A stretch of 64,000 nt of DNA. It comes from Panacagrimonas sp052389915. GTDB lineage: Bacteria; Pseudomonadota; Gammaproteobacteria; Nevskiales; Nevskiaceae. A model generated the notes under the pieces. That model was not told where the DNA came from. It did not search any database and saw nothing but the letters and a program-made list of their open reading frames with translations. Location: positions 1 to 64,000 of the forward strand of contig JBQTHL010000078.1 of assembly GCA_052389915.1 (NCBI GenBank). The letters run 5' to 3'. This document shows, one piece after another, positions 25,202-33,918 of the stretch (positions within the stretch are counted from its first letter, which is position 1; every line of letters begins with the position of its first letter). Position numbers and translations under genes: made by a program.

Positions 25202-27307
25202 TCAGAACCCCACTTCGCCGCCGTCGTTCTTGGTGATGACGATGGTCGCCGAGCGCGGTCGCTTACCCGCTCCGTCGGGGAAGGTGCTCGTGAGATCGGT
25301 GGGATCGCCCCCTTCACCCGGGTGCTGGATGTTGACGAACAGCGTTTTTCCGTCCGGCGTGCTGTCGATACCCGTGATCTCGCATTCCTTCGGCCCCACG
25401 AGAAAGCGGCGCAGGTCGGTTCCCAGTTCCTTGCCGACGAAGGTCTGTTGCGTGCCGATGGTGGTCGATCCGCCGTCGCCTACGGTTCCCGGAATCGCCG
25501 CCAGCATCATGCAGTTGGTGGTGTCGGTGTAAGCGCCGTCGTCGGTCTGGATCCAGACCAGATTGCGCGTGCGGCTGAACCACAGGCCGTCGGGGCTGGA
25601 CAGGTCGTTGCTGTCGTCCAGCTTCGAGACGTTGATCGCGTCGGGATAGCTGGAGCGCGCGCCGAACAGGAAGATGTCCCAGGTAAAGGTGGTGGCGGCG
25701 TTCAGGCCACCGGCTTCGCGCCAGCGGATGATGTGGCCGTTGACGTTGCCGTCGAGGTCCACATTGGAATCGGTGCCCGCATCGTAGTTGCGCGGATTGG
25801 CGGCGTCGATCGGCTGCGCGGGATTGATACCGCGGTTGGAGTTGTTGGTGAGGGTCATATAAACCTCGCCATTGGTGTTGTTCACGGCCACCCACTCGGG
25901 ACGGTCCATGCGCGTGGCGCCAACTGTGTCCGCCGCGAGGCGCGTTGCGACGATGACTGCGGCCTGGGTGGTGAACGGGAAGGCCGCGGCAGCAGCGGTG
26001 AGGCCGTTCGTGCCCTGTACCAGCGCAATCCACTCGCCGGTGCCGTCGGCGTTGAACTTGGCAACGTACAGCGTGCCCTCGTCCAGGTACTTGTCGCCTG
26101 CGTCCAGACCGGCGGTTGCATCGGCCGGGTTCCAGTTTTCCGCCGACACGAACTTGTAGAGGTAGTCGCCGCGATTGTCGTCGCCGCTGTAGAAGGTCAG
26201 CGGCTGACCGGCAACGGCGGGCGCCGGCCAGCAGCCTTCATGCGAGAAACGGCCGAGTGCCGTGCGCTTCTGCGGCACGGAGTTCGGAGCGTAGGGATCG
26301 ATTTCGACCACGTAGCCGAAGCCGTTGGCCTCGTTGCGATAGTCCGTCGTGGCCGAGCCGCCGGTGTCCACGGTCAGATCCCAGCGCCGGAAATCGTCGC
26401 CGGTAACCGACGTCCACGCGTAGTTGCCGGCATTGCCTTCCGCGATTCCCGAGCGGTTGAGCTGGGCCACGTCGGACGCACTGCGATTGGCGTTGTCGCC
26501 AGCGTCGCGGCGGAAATAGAACGGCCAGTTTTCCTCGCAGGTCAGGTAGGTGCCCCAGGGGGTGAAGCCGTTGGCGCAGTTGTTCACCGTGCCACGCACG
26601 CGCGTGCCGGTAGTGCTGAAGGGGGTGCTGACGAACGCGCTGGTGCGGACCGGCCCGCGGATGTCCATGGGGGTGAACGGCGTGATGCGACGGTTGAAGT
26701 CGGAATCCTGGACGTAGTCCCAGGCGCCGGCGGCGGAGCGCGTCACTTCGATCACGCTGACTCCGTGGCAGTTGATCTCCTTGCGCACCTCGGCTTCGGG
26801 CCGCGGCGCGGCCGAAGGCTCGACCTCGTGCAGGTAGGCCTGCGTGATATTTTCGTGGTTCATCACCAGCAGGCCGCGGCTGTTGGACGTGGGATCCTTG
26901 CCGTCGGTGGCCGACAGACCGAAGTAGTACAGGCCGTCGTGATGGTCGCCGGCGCGGGACTCGAAATCGTCGTCGGTGCCGTCGTTGGAGTAGTCGCTCA
27001 CACCGGCGGCAATCGGATCGCCCAGGCGGTACAACACGCTGGCGGTGTACCCGGCCGGCACCGAAACCACGTCCGCAAGACTTTTGGGGACGGCTGCGAA
27101 ACCCAGTGCCGTGGCGTTGCCGCCGTTGTTGTTATTGTCGTCGTCGTTGTCGCTGCATCCCGCCAGGCCGAGGCCGCCGAACACGGAGGCGGCTGCCACC
27201 GCGAACCCGCCCCTGAGAATATCGCGGCGGGGAAATCGCTTCTCGAGTATCGAAGCGAAGCTTGGATTGTTGGACCGATTAGTGTTCTGGGACTCGTGGT
27301 GACTCAT
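25202..27307 (-). CDS. phoX: PhoX-family alkaline phosphatase/phosphodiesterase (DUF839), Tat lipoprotein
   Basis: A 701-residue exported protein. The N-terminus has a twin-Arg motif (KRFPRRDILRGG), a hydrophobic stretch and a lipobox-like GLAGCSD, so it is Tat-exported and probably lipidated. The body matches PhoX: LVMNHEN, INCHGVSVIEV, TPWGTYLTCEENW, GYVVEIDPYAPNS, ALGRFSHEG, SGDDNRGDYLYKFVS, SSPDGLWFSRTRNLVWIQTDD and HPGEGG, the acidic and His residues that hold the Fe/Ca cofactor. PhoX hydrolyses phosphomonoesters to supply phosphate. A Pho-box-like repeat lies upstream (27373-27390) and a strong terminator follows. It is encoded alone. Confidence 0.92.
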   Translation of the reverse strand: MSHHESQNTNRSNNPSFASILEKRFPRRDILRGGFAVAAASVFGGLGLAGCSDNDDDNNNNGGNATALGFAAVPKSLADVVSVPAGYTASVLYRLGDPIAAGVSDYSNDGTDDDFESRAGDHHDGLYYFGLSATDGKDPTSNSRGLLVMNHENITQAYLHEVEPSAAPRPEAEVRKEINCHGVSVIEVTRSAAGAWDYVQDSDFNRRITPFTPMDIRGPVRTSAFVSTPFSTTGTRVRGTVNNCANGFTPWGTYLTCEENWPFYFRRDAGDNANRSASDVAQLNRSGIAEGNAGNYAWTSVTGDDFRRWDLTVDTGGSATTDYRNEANGFGYVVEIDPYAPNSVPQKRTALGRFSHEGCWPAPAVAGQPLTFYSGDDNRGDYLYKFVSAENWNPADATAGLDAGDKYLDEGTLYVAKFNADGTGEWIALVQGTNGLTAAAAAFPFTTQAAVIVATRLAADTVGATRMDRPEWVAVNNTNGEVYMTLTNNSNRGINPAQPIDAANPRNYDAGTDSNVDLDGNVNGHIIRWREAGGLNAATTFTWDIFLFGARSSYPDAINVSKLDDSNDLSSPDGLWFSRTRNLVWIQTDDGAYTDTTNCMMLAAIPGTVGDGGSTTIGTQQTFVGKELGTDLRRFLVGPKECEITGIDSTPDGKTLFVNIQHPGEGGDPTDLTSTFPDGAGKRPRSATIVITKNDGGEVGF

Positions 27308-27372
27308 GGGATTCCTCGCTTGGCGGGCTGGGTTCGTGAAGACGCGAGCCTAGGCAGGGAATGTGTCGATTG

Positions 27373-27390
27373 GCTGACGTTTTAGTGACG
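27373..27390 (-). promoter_or_regulatory. Putative Pho box upstream of phoX
   Basis: On the minus strand CGTCACT, AAAA, CGTCAGC form two 7-bp direct repeats separated by 4 bp, the spacing of a PhoB box (consensus CTGTCAT, 4 bp, CTGTCAT; four core bases GTCA match in both halves). It lies about 65 bp before the phoX start codon. PhoB control of PhoX is well known in other bacteria; the site itself is a by-eye match. Confidence 0.5.
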
Positions 27391-27493
27391 ATCCCGTTGA
27401 GCTTCCGCGAAGCCATCGGGCACGGGTTTCCGGCCAGTGCCATAAAATTTGCACTTCGCGTTTGCTCGCCGACTCCACACGTCGTTCCGCTCC

Positions 27494-29362
27494 ATGTCCC
27501 TGGCCGAATTCGACGCCCGCAGTTTTCTGTCCCAGCTCACGCTGGAGCCCGGCGTCTACCGCATGTACGGCGCCGGAGGCGAGCTGCTGTACGTGGGCAA
27601 GGCGCGCAACCTGAAGAAGCGCGTGAGCACGTATTTTCTGCGCGCCTCGGGCGATGCGCGCATCGAGGCGATGGTGTCGCAGATCGCGCGCGTGGAAGTC
27701 ACCATCACGCGTGGAGAGGACGAGGCGCTGCTGCTCGAATCCAATCTCATCAAGGAATTCTCGCCGCGCTACAACATCGTTTATCGCGACGACAAGAGTT
27801 ACCCCTACGTTCGTTTCAGCACGCACGAGTACCCGCGCATCGCCTTCCACCGCGGCGCCAAGTCGGGCAAGGATCGTTATTTCGGACCGTTTCCCAGCGC
27901 CGGCGCCGTGCGTGAAACGCTGTACATCCTGCAAAAGCTGTTCAAGCTGCGTCCCTGTCGCGACAGTTTTTTCGCCAACCGTCAGCGCCCCTGCCTTCAG
28001 CATCAGATCAAGCGTTGCTCGGCGCCTTGTGTTCACCTGATATCGCCCGAGGACTATGCGGGCGATCTGGCCAAGGCCTCGCGCTTGCTCGCGGGCAAGG
28101 CGGACGAGCTGGCGCAGGAGATCGGCGAAGAGATGGAGCGCGCCGCGCATGCGCTGGAGTTCGAGCATGCGGCCAAGCTGCGCGACCAGATCGCGGCGCT
28201 CAAGCGCGTGCGTGAAAGTCGCGCGATCACCGGTGGATCGGACGATGTCGACGTGATCGCCGTCGCCCCGCACGGCTCGGCCAGTTGTGTGGTGGTGATG
28301 AGCGTGCGCGACGGCCTGAATCTCGGACATCGCAGCCATTTTCCCCGGCATGCCGCGCATGTTTCGCCCGAGGAATTGATCGAGAGCTTCATCAGCCAGC
28401 ACTATCTCGATCAACCGCCGCCGGCCGAAATTCTCGTCAGCCACAGCATCGAGGACAGCGAGTGGCTGGAACAGGCGGTGAGCCTCACGGCCCGCCGGCG
28501 GGTGAGCATTCGCCATCCGCAGCGCGGTATCAAGGTGAGGCTGCTGGAGATGGCCCTGAGCACGGCGGCGCAGGCGCTTTCGACGCATCTCGTCGAAGCC
28601 GCGTCGATGGATCAGCGCCTGCTGGAATTGCAGCGCGTGCTGGACCTGGACAAGCCGCCGCTGCGCATGGAGTGTTTCGACATCAGCCACACGCGCGGCG
28701 AACGCACGGTCGCGTCATGCGTCGTGTTCAACCAGGAAGGACCGCTCAAGAGCGCGTATCGCAAGTTCAATATTGAAACACGGGAACCGGGGGACCAGAA
28801 GCCGGAAAAGGATATGAACCCCGACCCGCGCGAAGCCATCGTCGCCGGCGACGACTACGCTGCCATTCACCAGGCCGTGAAGCGGCGCTTCGCACGCGCC
28901 AAGACCGGCGAGTCGCAGCAACCCGACGTGCTCTTCATCGACGGTGGTCTCGGGCAGCTCAACGCCGCGCTCGAAGCGCTGGACGAACTCGGCATCCAGG
29001 ATCTACGCGTGGTGGCCATCGCAAAAGGCCCCACACGCAAGCCCGGGCTGGAGGAACTGATTCTTCCCGAGCGCGAACTGCCGCTGCGCCTGCAGCCCGA
29101 CTCGCCGGCCCTGCACCTGATTCAACGCATTCGCGACGAGGCGCACCGCTTTGCCATTACCGGGCACCGCGGCCGGCGCGAGAAGGCGCGGCTGGTGTCC
29201 GGTCTGGAGGCCATTGAAGGCTTGGGACCGACGCGCCGACGCGCTCTGCTCAAGGCCTTCGGCGGACTCGCGCAACTCAAGCGCGCGAGCTTCGACGAGA
29301 TCGTGCGCGTGGAAGGCATCAACTCCACCCTGGCCGAGCGCATTCACGCGCACTTTCGTTGA
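27494..29362 (+). CDS. uvrC: Excinuclease ABC subunit C
   Basis: Nucleotide excision repair: with UvrA and UvrB it cuts both sides of DNA damage. The 622-residue protein has a GIY-YIG domain (VYRMYGAGGELLYVGKARNL, 18-37), a Cys-rich segment (PCLQHQIKRCSAPC), a UVR motif (EEMERAAHALEFEHAAKLRDQ, about 207-227), an RNase H-like 5' nuclease domain (CFDISHTRGERTVAS, LFIDGG) and two C-terminal HhH motifs (IEGLGPTRRRALL, VEGINSTLAERI). The start ATG 27494 gives the family N-terminus. It is followed by pgsA and tRNA-Gly/tRNA-Cys, the classic gammaproteobacterial order. Confidence 0.98.
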   Translation: MSLAEFDARSFLSQLTLEPGVYRMYGAGGELLYVGKARNLKKRVSTYFLRASGDARIEAMVSQIARVEVTITRGEDEALLLESNLIKEFSPRYNIVYRDDKSYPYVRFSTHEYPRIAFHRGAKSGKDRYFGPFPSAGAVRETLYILQKLFKLRPCRDSFFANRQRPCLQHQIKRCSAPCVHLISPEDYAGDLAKASRLLAGKADELAQEIGEEMERAAHALEFEHAAKLRDQIAALKRVRESRAITGGSDDVDVIAVAPHGSASCVVVMSVRDGLNLGHRSHFPRHAAHVSPEELIESFISQHYLDQPPPAEILVSHSIEDSEWLEQAVSLTARRRVSIRHPQRGIKVRLLEMALSTAAQALSTHLVEAASMDQRLLELQRVLDLDKPPLRMECFDISHTRGERTVASCVVFNQEGPLKSAYRKFNIETREPGDQKPEKDMNPDPREAIVAGDDYAAIHQAVKRRFARAKTGESQQPDVLFIDGGLGQLNAALEALDELGIQDLRVVAIAKGPTRKPGLEELILPERELPLRLQPDSPALHLIQRIRDEAHRFAITGHRGRREKARLVSGLEAIEGLGPTRRRALLKAFGGLAQLKRASFDEIVRVEGINSTLAERIHAHFR

Positions 29363-29462
29363 CCCTCCGAGCAAGCCAGCAGACAGCCGGCGCGTCCAAT
29401 ATCGGAACCCGTACCCGGATCGAAACCTTGCCCCAGCGAAGGCGGGGGTGGGAAACTGCCGA

Positions 29463-30029
29463 ATGCCGCTGACCATTCCCAATGTCCTCACGCTGCTGCG
29501 GATCGCGGTGATCCCCATTGTGCTCGGACTGTTCTTCGTGGACTGGCCGCACGGTCGCCAGGCCGCTGCGGTCCTGTTCGCCGTCGCGGCCATCACCGAC
29601 TGGTTCGATGGCTGGCTGGCACGGCAGCTCGGTCAAACGTCCAAGTTTGGCGCCTTCCTCGATCCGGTCGCCGACAAGCTGCTGGTTGCGGTCTCGCTGG
29701 TCATGCTCTTGCAACAGGAACCCGGCGGACTCATGGCCGTGCTGGTCGCCGTCATCATCGGCCGCGAGATCACCATCTCCGCGCTGCGCGAGTGGATGGC
29801 CGAACTCGGTGCGCGCACCAGCGTTGCCGTCGGCATGGTCGGCAAGGTCAAGACGGCGTTCCAGATGGTGGCGATCTGGCTGATGCTGTGGCAGGAGCCG
29901 ATTTTCGGCTTGCCGATCTACCGCATGGGTTTCGGTCTGCTGTTCGTGGCAGCGGCCTTGACGGTTTACTCGATGGCCGTGTACTTGCGTGCGGCCTGGC
30001 CGTTCATGAAGGAGGACCATCAACTGTAA
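29463..30029 (+). CDS. pgsA: CDP-diacylglycerol-glycerol-3-phosphate 3-phosphatidyltransferase
   Basis: Inner-membrane enzyme of phosphatidylglycerol synthesis, 188 residues. The CDP-alcohol phosphotransferase signature is present: TDWFDGWLARQLGQTSKFGAFLD with the D..DG..AR..G..D pattern (about 41-68), and about four to five membrane helices. MPLTIPNVLTLLRI is the normal PgsA start, at ATG 29463. It follows uvrC by 100 bp and is followed by two tRNA genes. Confidence 0.96.
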   Translation: MPLTIPNVLTLLRIAVIPIVLGLFFVDWPHGRQAAAVLFAVAAITDWFDGWLARQLGQTSKFGAFLDPVADKLLVAVSLVMLLQQEPGGLMAVLVAVIIGREITISALREWMAELGARTSVAVGMVGKVKTAFQMVAIWLMLWQEPIFGLPIYRMGFGLLFVAAALTVYSMAVYLRAAWPFMKEDHQL

Positions 30030-30089
30030 CGGCGAGGTCGAAACAAACAATTGACGCCCGGATTTCAGCGGCTAAAATGCGCGTCCCGT

Positions 30090-30165
30090 GCGGGAATAGC
30101 TCAGTTGGTAGAGCGCAACCTTGCCAAGGTTGAGGTCGCGAGTTCGAATCTCGTTTCCCGCTCCA
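30090..30165 (+). tRNA. tRNA-Gly (anticodon GCC)
   Basis: 76 nt with a complete cloverleaf: acceptor GCGGGAA pairs with TTCCCGC, D arm AGCTCAGTTGGTAGAGC, anticodon stem CAACC/GGTTG with loop TTGCCAA (anticodon at 30123-30125), T arm with GTTCGAATC, and an encoded 3' CCA. Position after pgsA matches glyW of enterics. Confidence 0.98.
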
Positions 30166-30176
30166 AGCTCTTGAGG

Positions 30177-30203
30177 AACCCCGGGCCGGTCCCGGGGTTT
30201 TTC
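30177..30203 (+). terminator. Rho-independent terminator between the two tRNA genes
   Basis: AACCCCGGG (30177-30185), loop CCGGT, CCCGGGGTT (30191-30199) followed by T residues. It begins 11 bp after the CCA end of tRNA-Gly, so tRNA-Gly and tRNA-Cys are probably at least partly transcribed as separate units. Confidence 0.8.
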
Positions 30204-30257
30204 GTTTCACGATTTCGAGTCAGAAGACGGTTCTTGCCCGTCGCCGCAAGCATCAAA

Positions 30258-30331
30258 GGCTGGGTGGCAGAGTGGTCATGCAGCGGACTGCAAATCCGCG
30301 TACGCCGGTTCAATTCCGACCCCAGCCTCCA
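30258..30331 (+). tRNA. tRNA-Cys (anticodon GCA)
   Basis: 74 nt: acceptor GGCTGGG pairs with CCCAGCC, D arm GGCAGAGTGGTCATGC, anticodon stem GCGGA/TCCGC with loop CTGCAAA (anticodon 30290-30292), T arm with GGTTCAATTCC and an encoded CCA. It follows tRNA-Gly as cysT follows glyW in enterics; the tRNA-Leu that ends that cluster in E. coli is absent here. Confidence 0.98.
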
Positions 30332-30403
30332 TTTAACCGATCAGTTGGATGCCCGTGGATACGTCCACCCTGCGGAATGCCCCCCGCAATCATCGGCAGC
30401 GTC

Positions 30404-31096
30404 ATGAAGATTGATGCCCCCAATTTTCGGATGCTGCTCCGGGAACTCCGGGCTCCGGCCGAAATGGCCGAATTCTGGCTCGGATCAAATAATCTGAAGC
30501 GCCTTCCGCGCGGGGATGGTCACCCCGTCATGTTCCTGCCCGGATTCGCGATGGGTGACGAAGCCTTGCGTCCCATGGCGCGGGTGATCGAGCGGCTCGG
30601 ATACACCGTGAGCGGCTGGCAGCAGGGGCGAAATCTGGGTTTGCGTGCACGCGTGCTGGAACGCTTGCTCCGGCGCCTGCAAGAGCAGCACGAGCGGGAC
30701 GGACTGAAATTCAGTCTGGTCGGATGGAGCGCGGGTGGACTCTACGCGCGCGAAATCGCGAGGGTCCGGCCGGACTGGGTCCGCAGAATCATCACCTTGG
30801 GCAGCCCGATCAGGCCGCATCAATCGGGACAGGAAATCGTCGAAGGGTTTAGACGCGCTTTCGAGTCCTTTCTCGCCGATCGCGGCTATCCGAGTTTCCA
30901 TCCCGATCTGGATGCGCCGCCCGTGCCCTGCACGGCGATTTACTCGAAGCGCGACGGTGTGGTGGCCTGGCGCGCTGCGATGGAGACCGCTGCACCGAAT
31001 ACGGAAAATGTCGAGGTGGAGGGCACGCACCTCGGCCTGGGGTTCAATCTGGAGGTGCTGCGGATCGTTGCGGAGCGGCTCGCTACTGCGGTCTGA
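30404..31096 (+). CDS. Alpha/beta hydrolase (cytoplasmic esterase/lipase-like)
   Basis: A 230-residue alpha/beta hydrolase without a signal peptide. HPVMFLPGFAMGD gives the oxyanion loop, VGWSAGGLYARE the Ser nucleophile elbow (GWSAGG), SKRDGVV the acid and EGTHLGLG the His, so the triad is complete. The fold resembles small lipases or esterases; no substrate can be assigned. The start is ATG 30404. Its 3' end overlaps the convergent idi gene by 14 bp, which may limit simultaneous transcription of both. Confidence 0.83.
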   Translation: MKIDAPNFRMLLRELRAPAEMAEFWLGSNNLKRLPRGDGHPVMFLPGFAMGDEALRPMARVIERLGYTVSGWQQGRNLGLRARVLERLLRRLQEQHERDGLKFSLVGWSAGGLYAREIARVRPDWVRRIITLGSPIRPHQSGQEIVEGFRRAFESFLADRGYPSFHPDLDAPPVPCTAIYSKRDGVVAWRAAMETAAPNTENVEVEGTHLGLGFNLEVLRIVAERLATAV

Positions 31097-31658
31097 GCAG
31101 GCGCGAGTGATCGAGCCGGATGCGCTCCCACTCCAGCTTGAACCAGGGCGTGAACGCGCGCGGTGATCGGTCCATCTCCAAGTCCAGCGCTGCCGGTTCG
31201 ATGTAGCGCAGGTCGGAGATTTCGTTGCGGTTCAGATCGGGAGCGTCGCTCGAGTGGCCGGCATAGACCCAGCACAGTTCGTTCTCGGCGCCCTCGGCGT
31301 CGAACTGCGCCTGGTATTGAAACTTGAACAGGAACTCCAGCGGACATTGCAGATGCAGCTCTTCGTCGAGCCGCCGGTGGATGGCGGTCTCGATGTCTTC
31401 GCCGCGCCGAGGATGACTGCAACAGGTGTTGGACCAGTAGTCCGGCCATAGCCGCTTGGACGCGGCGCGACGCTGCAATAGCAGCCATCCGCGCTCGTCG
31501 AACACGAACAGCGAGAACGCGCGATGCAAGCGGCCTTGGCCCTGATGCGCCTCGGCTTTCGGCAGGTGTCCGATTTCCTGATCGTCCTCGTCGACGAGGA
31601 TCAGCGGCTCGTTGTCGAAGGAAACGATCAGGTCATGCGGGATCCAGGCATTACCCAA
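31083..31658 (-). CDS. idi: Isopentenyl-diphosphate delta-isomerase, type I
   Basis: Interconverts IPP and DMAPP; essential when isoprenoids come from mevalonate, which yields only IPP. The 191-residue Nudix-fold protein has the type I residues: Cys in WSNTCCSHPRRGED, the metal-binding HRAFSLFVFDERG region, REl-like ETAIHRRLDEELHLQC and the ENELCWVY Glu. The start is TTG 31658, with GGAGGTG five bases upstream; it overlaps the last codons of the HMGR-kinase gene, and no ATG exists near the N-terminus. It is the last gene of the mevalonate operon. Confidence 0.93.
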   Translation of the reverse strand: MGNAWIPHDLIVSFDNEPLILVDEDDQEIGHLPKAEAHQGQGRLHRAFSLFVFDERGWLLLQRRAASKRLWPDYWSNTCCSHPRRGEDIETAIHRRLDEELHLQCPLEFLFKFQYQAQFDAEGAENELCWVYAGHSSDAPDLNRNEISDLRYIEPAALDLEMDRSPRAFTPWFKLEWERIRLDHSRLLRPQ

Positions 31659-33918
31659 TTTGCACCTCCAGCGCCTGGTATCCGGCCTCGCGCATCGCCG
31701 CCATGATGTCTTCGCGATGATCGGGGCATAGCGCGATGATCGATCCACCGCCACCGCCGCCGGTGAGCTTGGCGCCTAGCGCGCCGTGCCGGCGCGCAAT
31801 CTCGACGAGGTCTTCGATCTCGGGGCTGGAGACGCGCAGCGCGTTAAGAAGGCCATGGCAGACATTCATCAGTTCGCCGAGGTGTTCGAGGTCATCGCTC
31901 TGCGCCGCGGCCAAGCCCTGCAAAGTAATTTCGTCGATCTGGCGAAAGATGCCTTCGTACAAGGCTGGATTCTTTTTCCAGGCCTCGCGAATCATGCTGA
32001 CGGTTTTTGCGGTGAGGCTTTCCTTGCGGCTGATTCCGATCACCAGCGGGATGGGGTGCGCCAGCTTGATCTCCTGCATGAGCATCGGCTGGTTGCCGAT
32101 TGCGCGGCGGTAGAGCAGGGGATAGCCGTACGTCGCGACGGTGTTATCGATACCCGAAGGCGTGCCGTGCGCGACTTCTTCGCAGGCGAAGGCCAGCGAG
32201 TTAACGCCCTCGTGGGTCAGGCCCAACTGGAAGTGCTGATTGAGCGCGCGAATGATGGCCACAGCCATCGCAGAGGATCCACCCAGACCCATCGCGCGCG
32301 GCACATTGGGAAACACCTCGATGCGCATCGGTGTCTGCGCCAGTTCCAGGCGGTCGAAAATGATGCCGAGCGAGCGTTGGAACGCGTTGCGATGCGCGGG
32401 ATCGGTGGGCAGCGGCGACTCGATGCCCCAGCGCGGAATCATCAGGGTCACGCCGTCGGTCTTTGAAGGACGCACCGCGGCTTCGATGGCCAGCGGTACC
32501 GGCGCGGCAATCGCATGGCTGCCGTAAACCACCGCGTGCTCGCCCAGCAGGATGATTTTTCCGTGGCCTTGCGCGCGGTCGGTGATGCCGTCGGCTACCG
32601 GCTCGCCACGCGGCTTCTGGCGTACCTGCGTGACGATTTCCTGAGCGCGCCAGATCTTGATCTCGCCGCATTCGATCAGGCGCTCGACTACGGTTTCGAA
32701 AATCTCCTGGGTCGCACCGGCCGCGAGTGCGCAACTGCGCGCGTGCAGGGTCATGTGGCCTTGCTGAATGCCGTCGGTGACCAGGGCCTTGAGCGCGGAA
32801 AAATTCTGCGCGAGACCCACAGCGGCCATGACCTCGGCCAGTTCGCGCGCAGACTGCGCGCCCAGCAGACGGTGATTGAGCGCAACGGTCGCGTTGGCCT
32901 GCAAGGGGCCGCCTACGGTGCCGACTTTCATCGGAATGTCGATTTCCCCCACCAGCTCGCCGTGCTCGCCCCTGTACCAGCGCGTGAGCGAGGAATAGCG
33001 GCCACTGCGGGCGGCGTAGGCATGTGCGGCAGCCTCGATCGCGCGCCAGTCGTTGCCGGTGGCGAGCGCCACCGCATCGACGCCGTTCATCACGCCCTTG
33101 TTGTGCGTCGCCGCGCGGTAAGGGTCCACGATGGCGAAGTCGTTGGCCAGGATGATGCCATCCCGCACCTGCGCGCCGTCGTAGTTCTTGCTCTTGAGCA
33201 GTTCGGCCGGAATCACCGCCTTCGCACGCACGAGCGCGCGGTCGGTGAGGTTGGACAGGATGCGCAGAAACACCTTGCCGCCGGTGATCGACTCCACCAG
33301 GGTCGCGATGCCCTCGCACATCGTGTTGACCAGGTTCGCGCCCATTGCGTCGCGCGTATCCACCAGCAGGTGCACGGCCAGCATTTCGCGCCGGCCTTCA
33401 GGCAGGCGATGCAGGTGTACTTCGACATCCAGCGCGCCGCCGCCGCGCGCGACCATCTGCGGATGCAGGCTGTTGGCGAGATTCACCAGTTCTTCCTTTC
33501 GTTGCAGCAGGGCCTGCTGCGCCTGCGCGATCTGCGGAATATCGACCACCTGCACCTGGCCGATCAGCAGCGACTCGCTGCCCTCGGCCGTGAAACCTCC
33601 TGCGGAGCGCACGAGCTTGGCCGCCGACGACAGCGCCGCGACGATGGAAGGTTCCTCCACCACCAGCGGCACCACGTAGTCGCGACCATTGATGAGGAAG
33701 TTGAGCCCCAGCCCGACCGGCAGTCCCATCACGCCGACCACGTTCTCGATCATCTTGTCGGCGCGATGCAGCTTGAGGGTGTGATCGCCTGAAACCATCG
33801 ACTGATAGTCCTGTTCGGACACCCAGCCGCGCTCGCGCATCACCCTTGCGCGGTCGGACACGGACAGCTTGTAGAAATCCGGAATGCGCGAACGGTCTAC
33901 CGCGATGGTCTGAGTCAT
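31651..33918 (-). CDS. mvaA: Fused class II HMG-CoA reductase - mevalonate kinase
   Basis: One 755-residue frame carries two enzymes in series. Residues 1-430 are a class II HMG-CoA reductase: IENVVG (57-62), VEEPS (87-91), NTMCEG (198-203), catalytic HNKGVMNG (K274), GND (D290) and LHAR (H392). After a linker of ~20 residues, 450-755 are a GHMP-family mevalonate kinase: HGKIILLGEHAVVYG (452-466), GLGGSSAMAVA, GTPSGIDNTVATYG and KLTGGGGGGS. The first makes mevalonate from HMG-CoA; the second phosphorylates it. ATG 33918 has a perfect AGGAGG ribosome site and overlaps the previous stop by ATGA; the longer upstream frame is spurious. I know of separate genes for these steps in most bacteria; the fusion is unusual. 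Confidence 0.93.
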   Translation of the reverse strand: MTQTIAVDRSRIPDFYKLSVSDRARVMRERGWVSEQDYQSMVSGDHTLKLHRADKMIENVVGVMGLPVGLGLNFLINGRDYVVPLVVEEPSIVAALSSAAKLVRSAGGFTAEGSESLLIGQVQVVDIPQIAQAQQALLQRKEELVNLANSLHPQMVARGGGALDVEVHLHRLPEGRREMLAVHLLVDTRDAMGANLVNTMCEGIATLVESITGGKVFLRILSNLTDRALVRAKAVIPAELLKSKNYDGAQVRDGIILANDFAIVDPYRAATHNKGVMNGVDAVALATGNDWRAIEAAAHAYAARSGRYSSLTRWYRGEHGELVGEIDIPMKVGTVGGPLQANATVALNHRLLGAQSARELAEVMAAVGLAQNFSALKALVTDGIQQGHMTLHARSCALAAGATQEIFETVVERLIECGEIKIWRAQEIVTQVRQKPRGEPVADGITDRAQGHGKIILLGEHAVVYGSHAIAAPVPLAIEAAVRPSKTDGVTLMIPRWGIESPLPTDPAHRNAFQRSLGIIFDRLELAQTPMRIEVFPNVPRAMGLGGSSAMAVAIIRALNQHFQLGLTHEGVNSLAFACEEVAHGTPSGIDNTVATYGYPLLYRRAIGNQPMLMQEIKLAHPIPLVIGISRKESLTAKTVSMIREAWKKNPALYEGIFRQIDEITLQGLAAAQSDDLEHLGELMNVCHGLLNALRVSSPEIEDLVEIARRHGALGAKLTGGGGGGSIIALCPDHREDIMAAMREAGYQALEVQIG

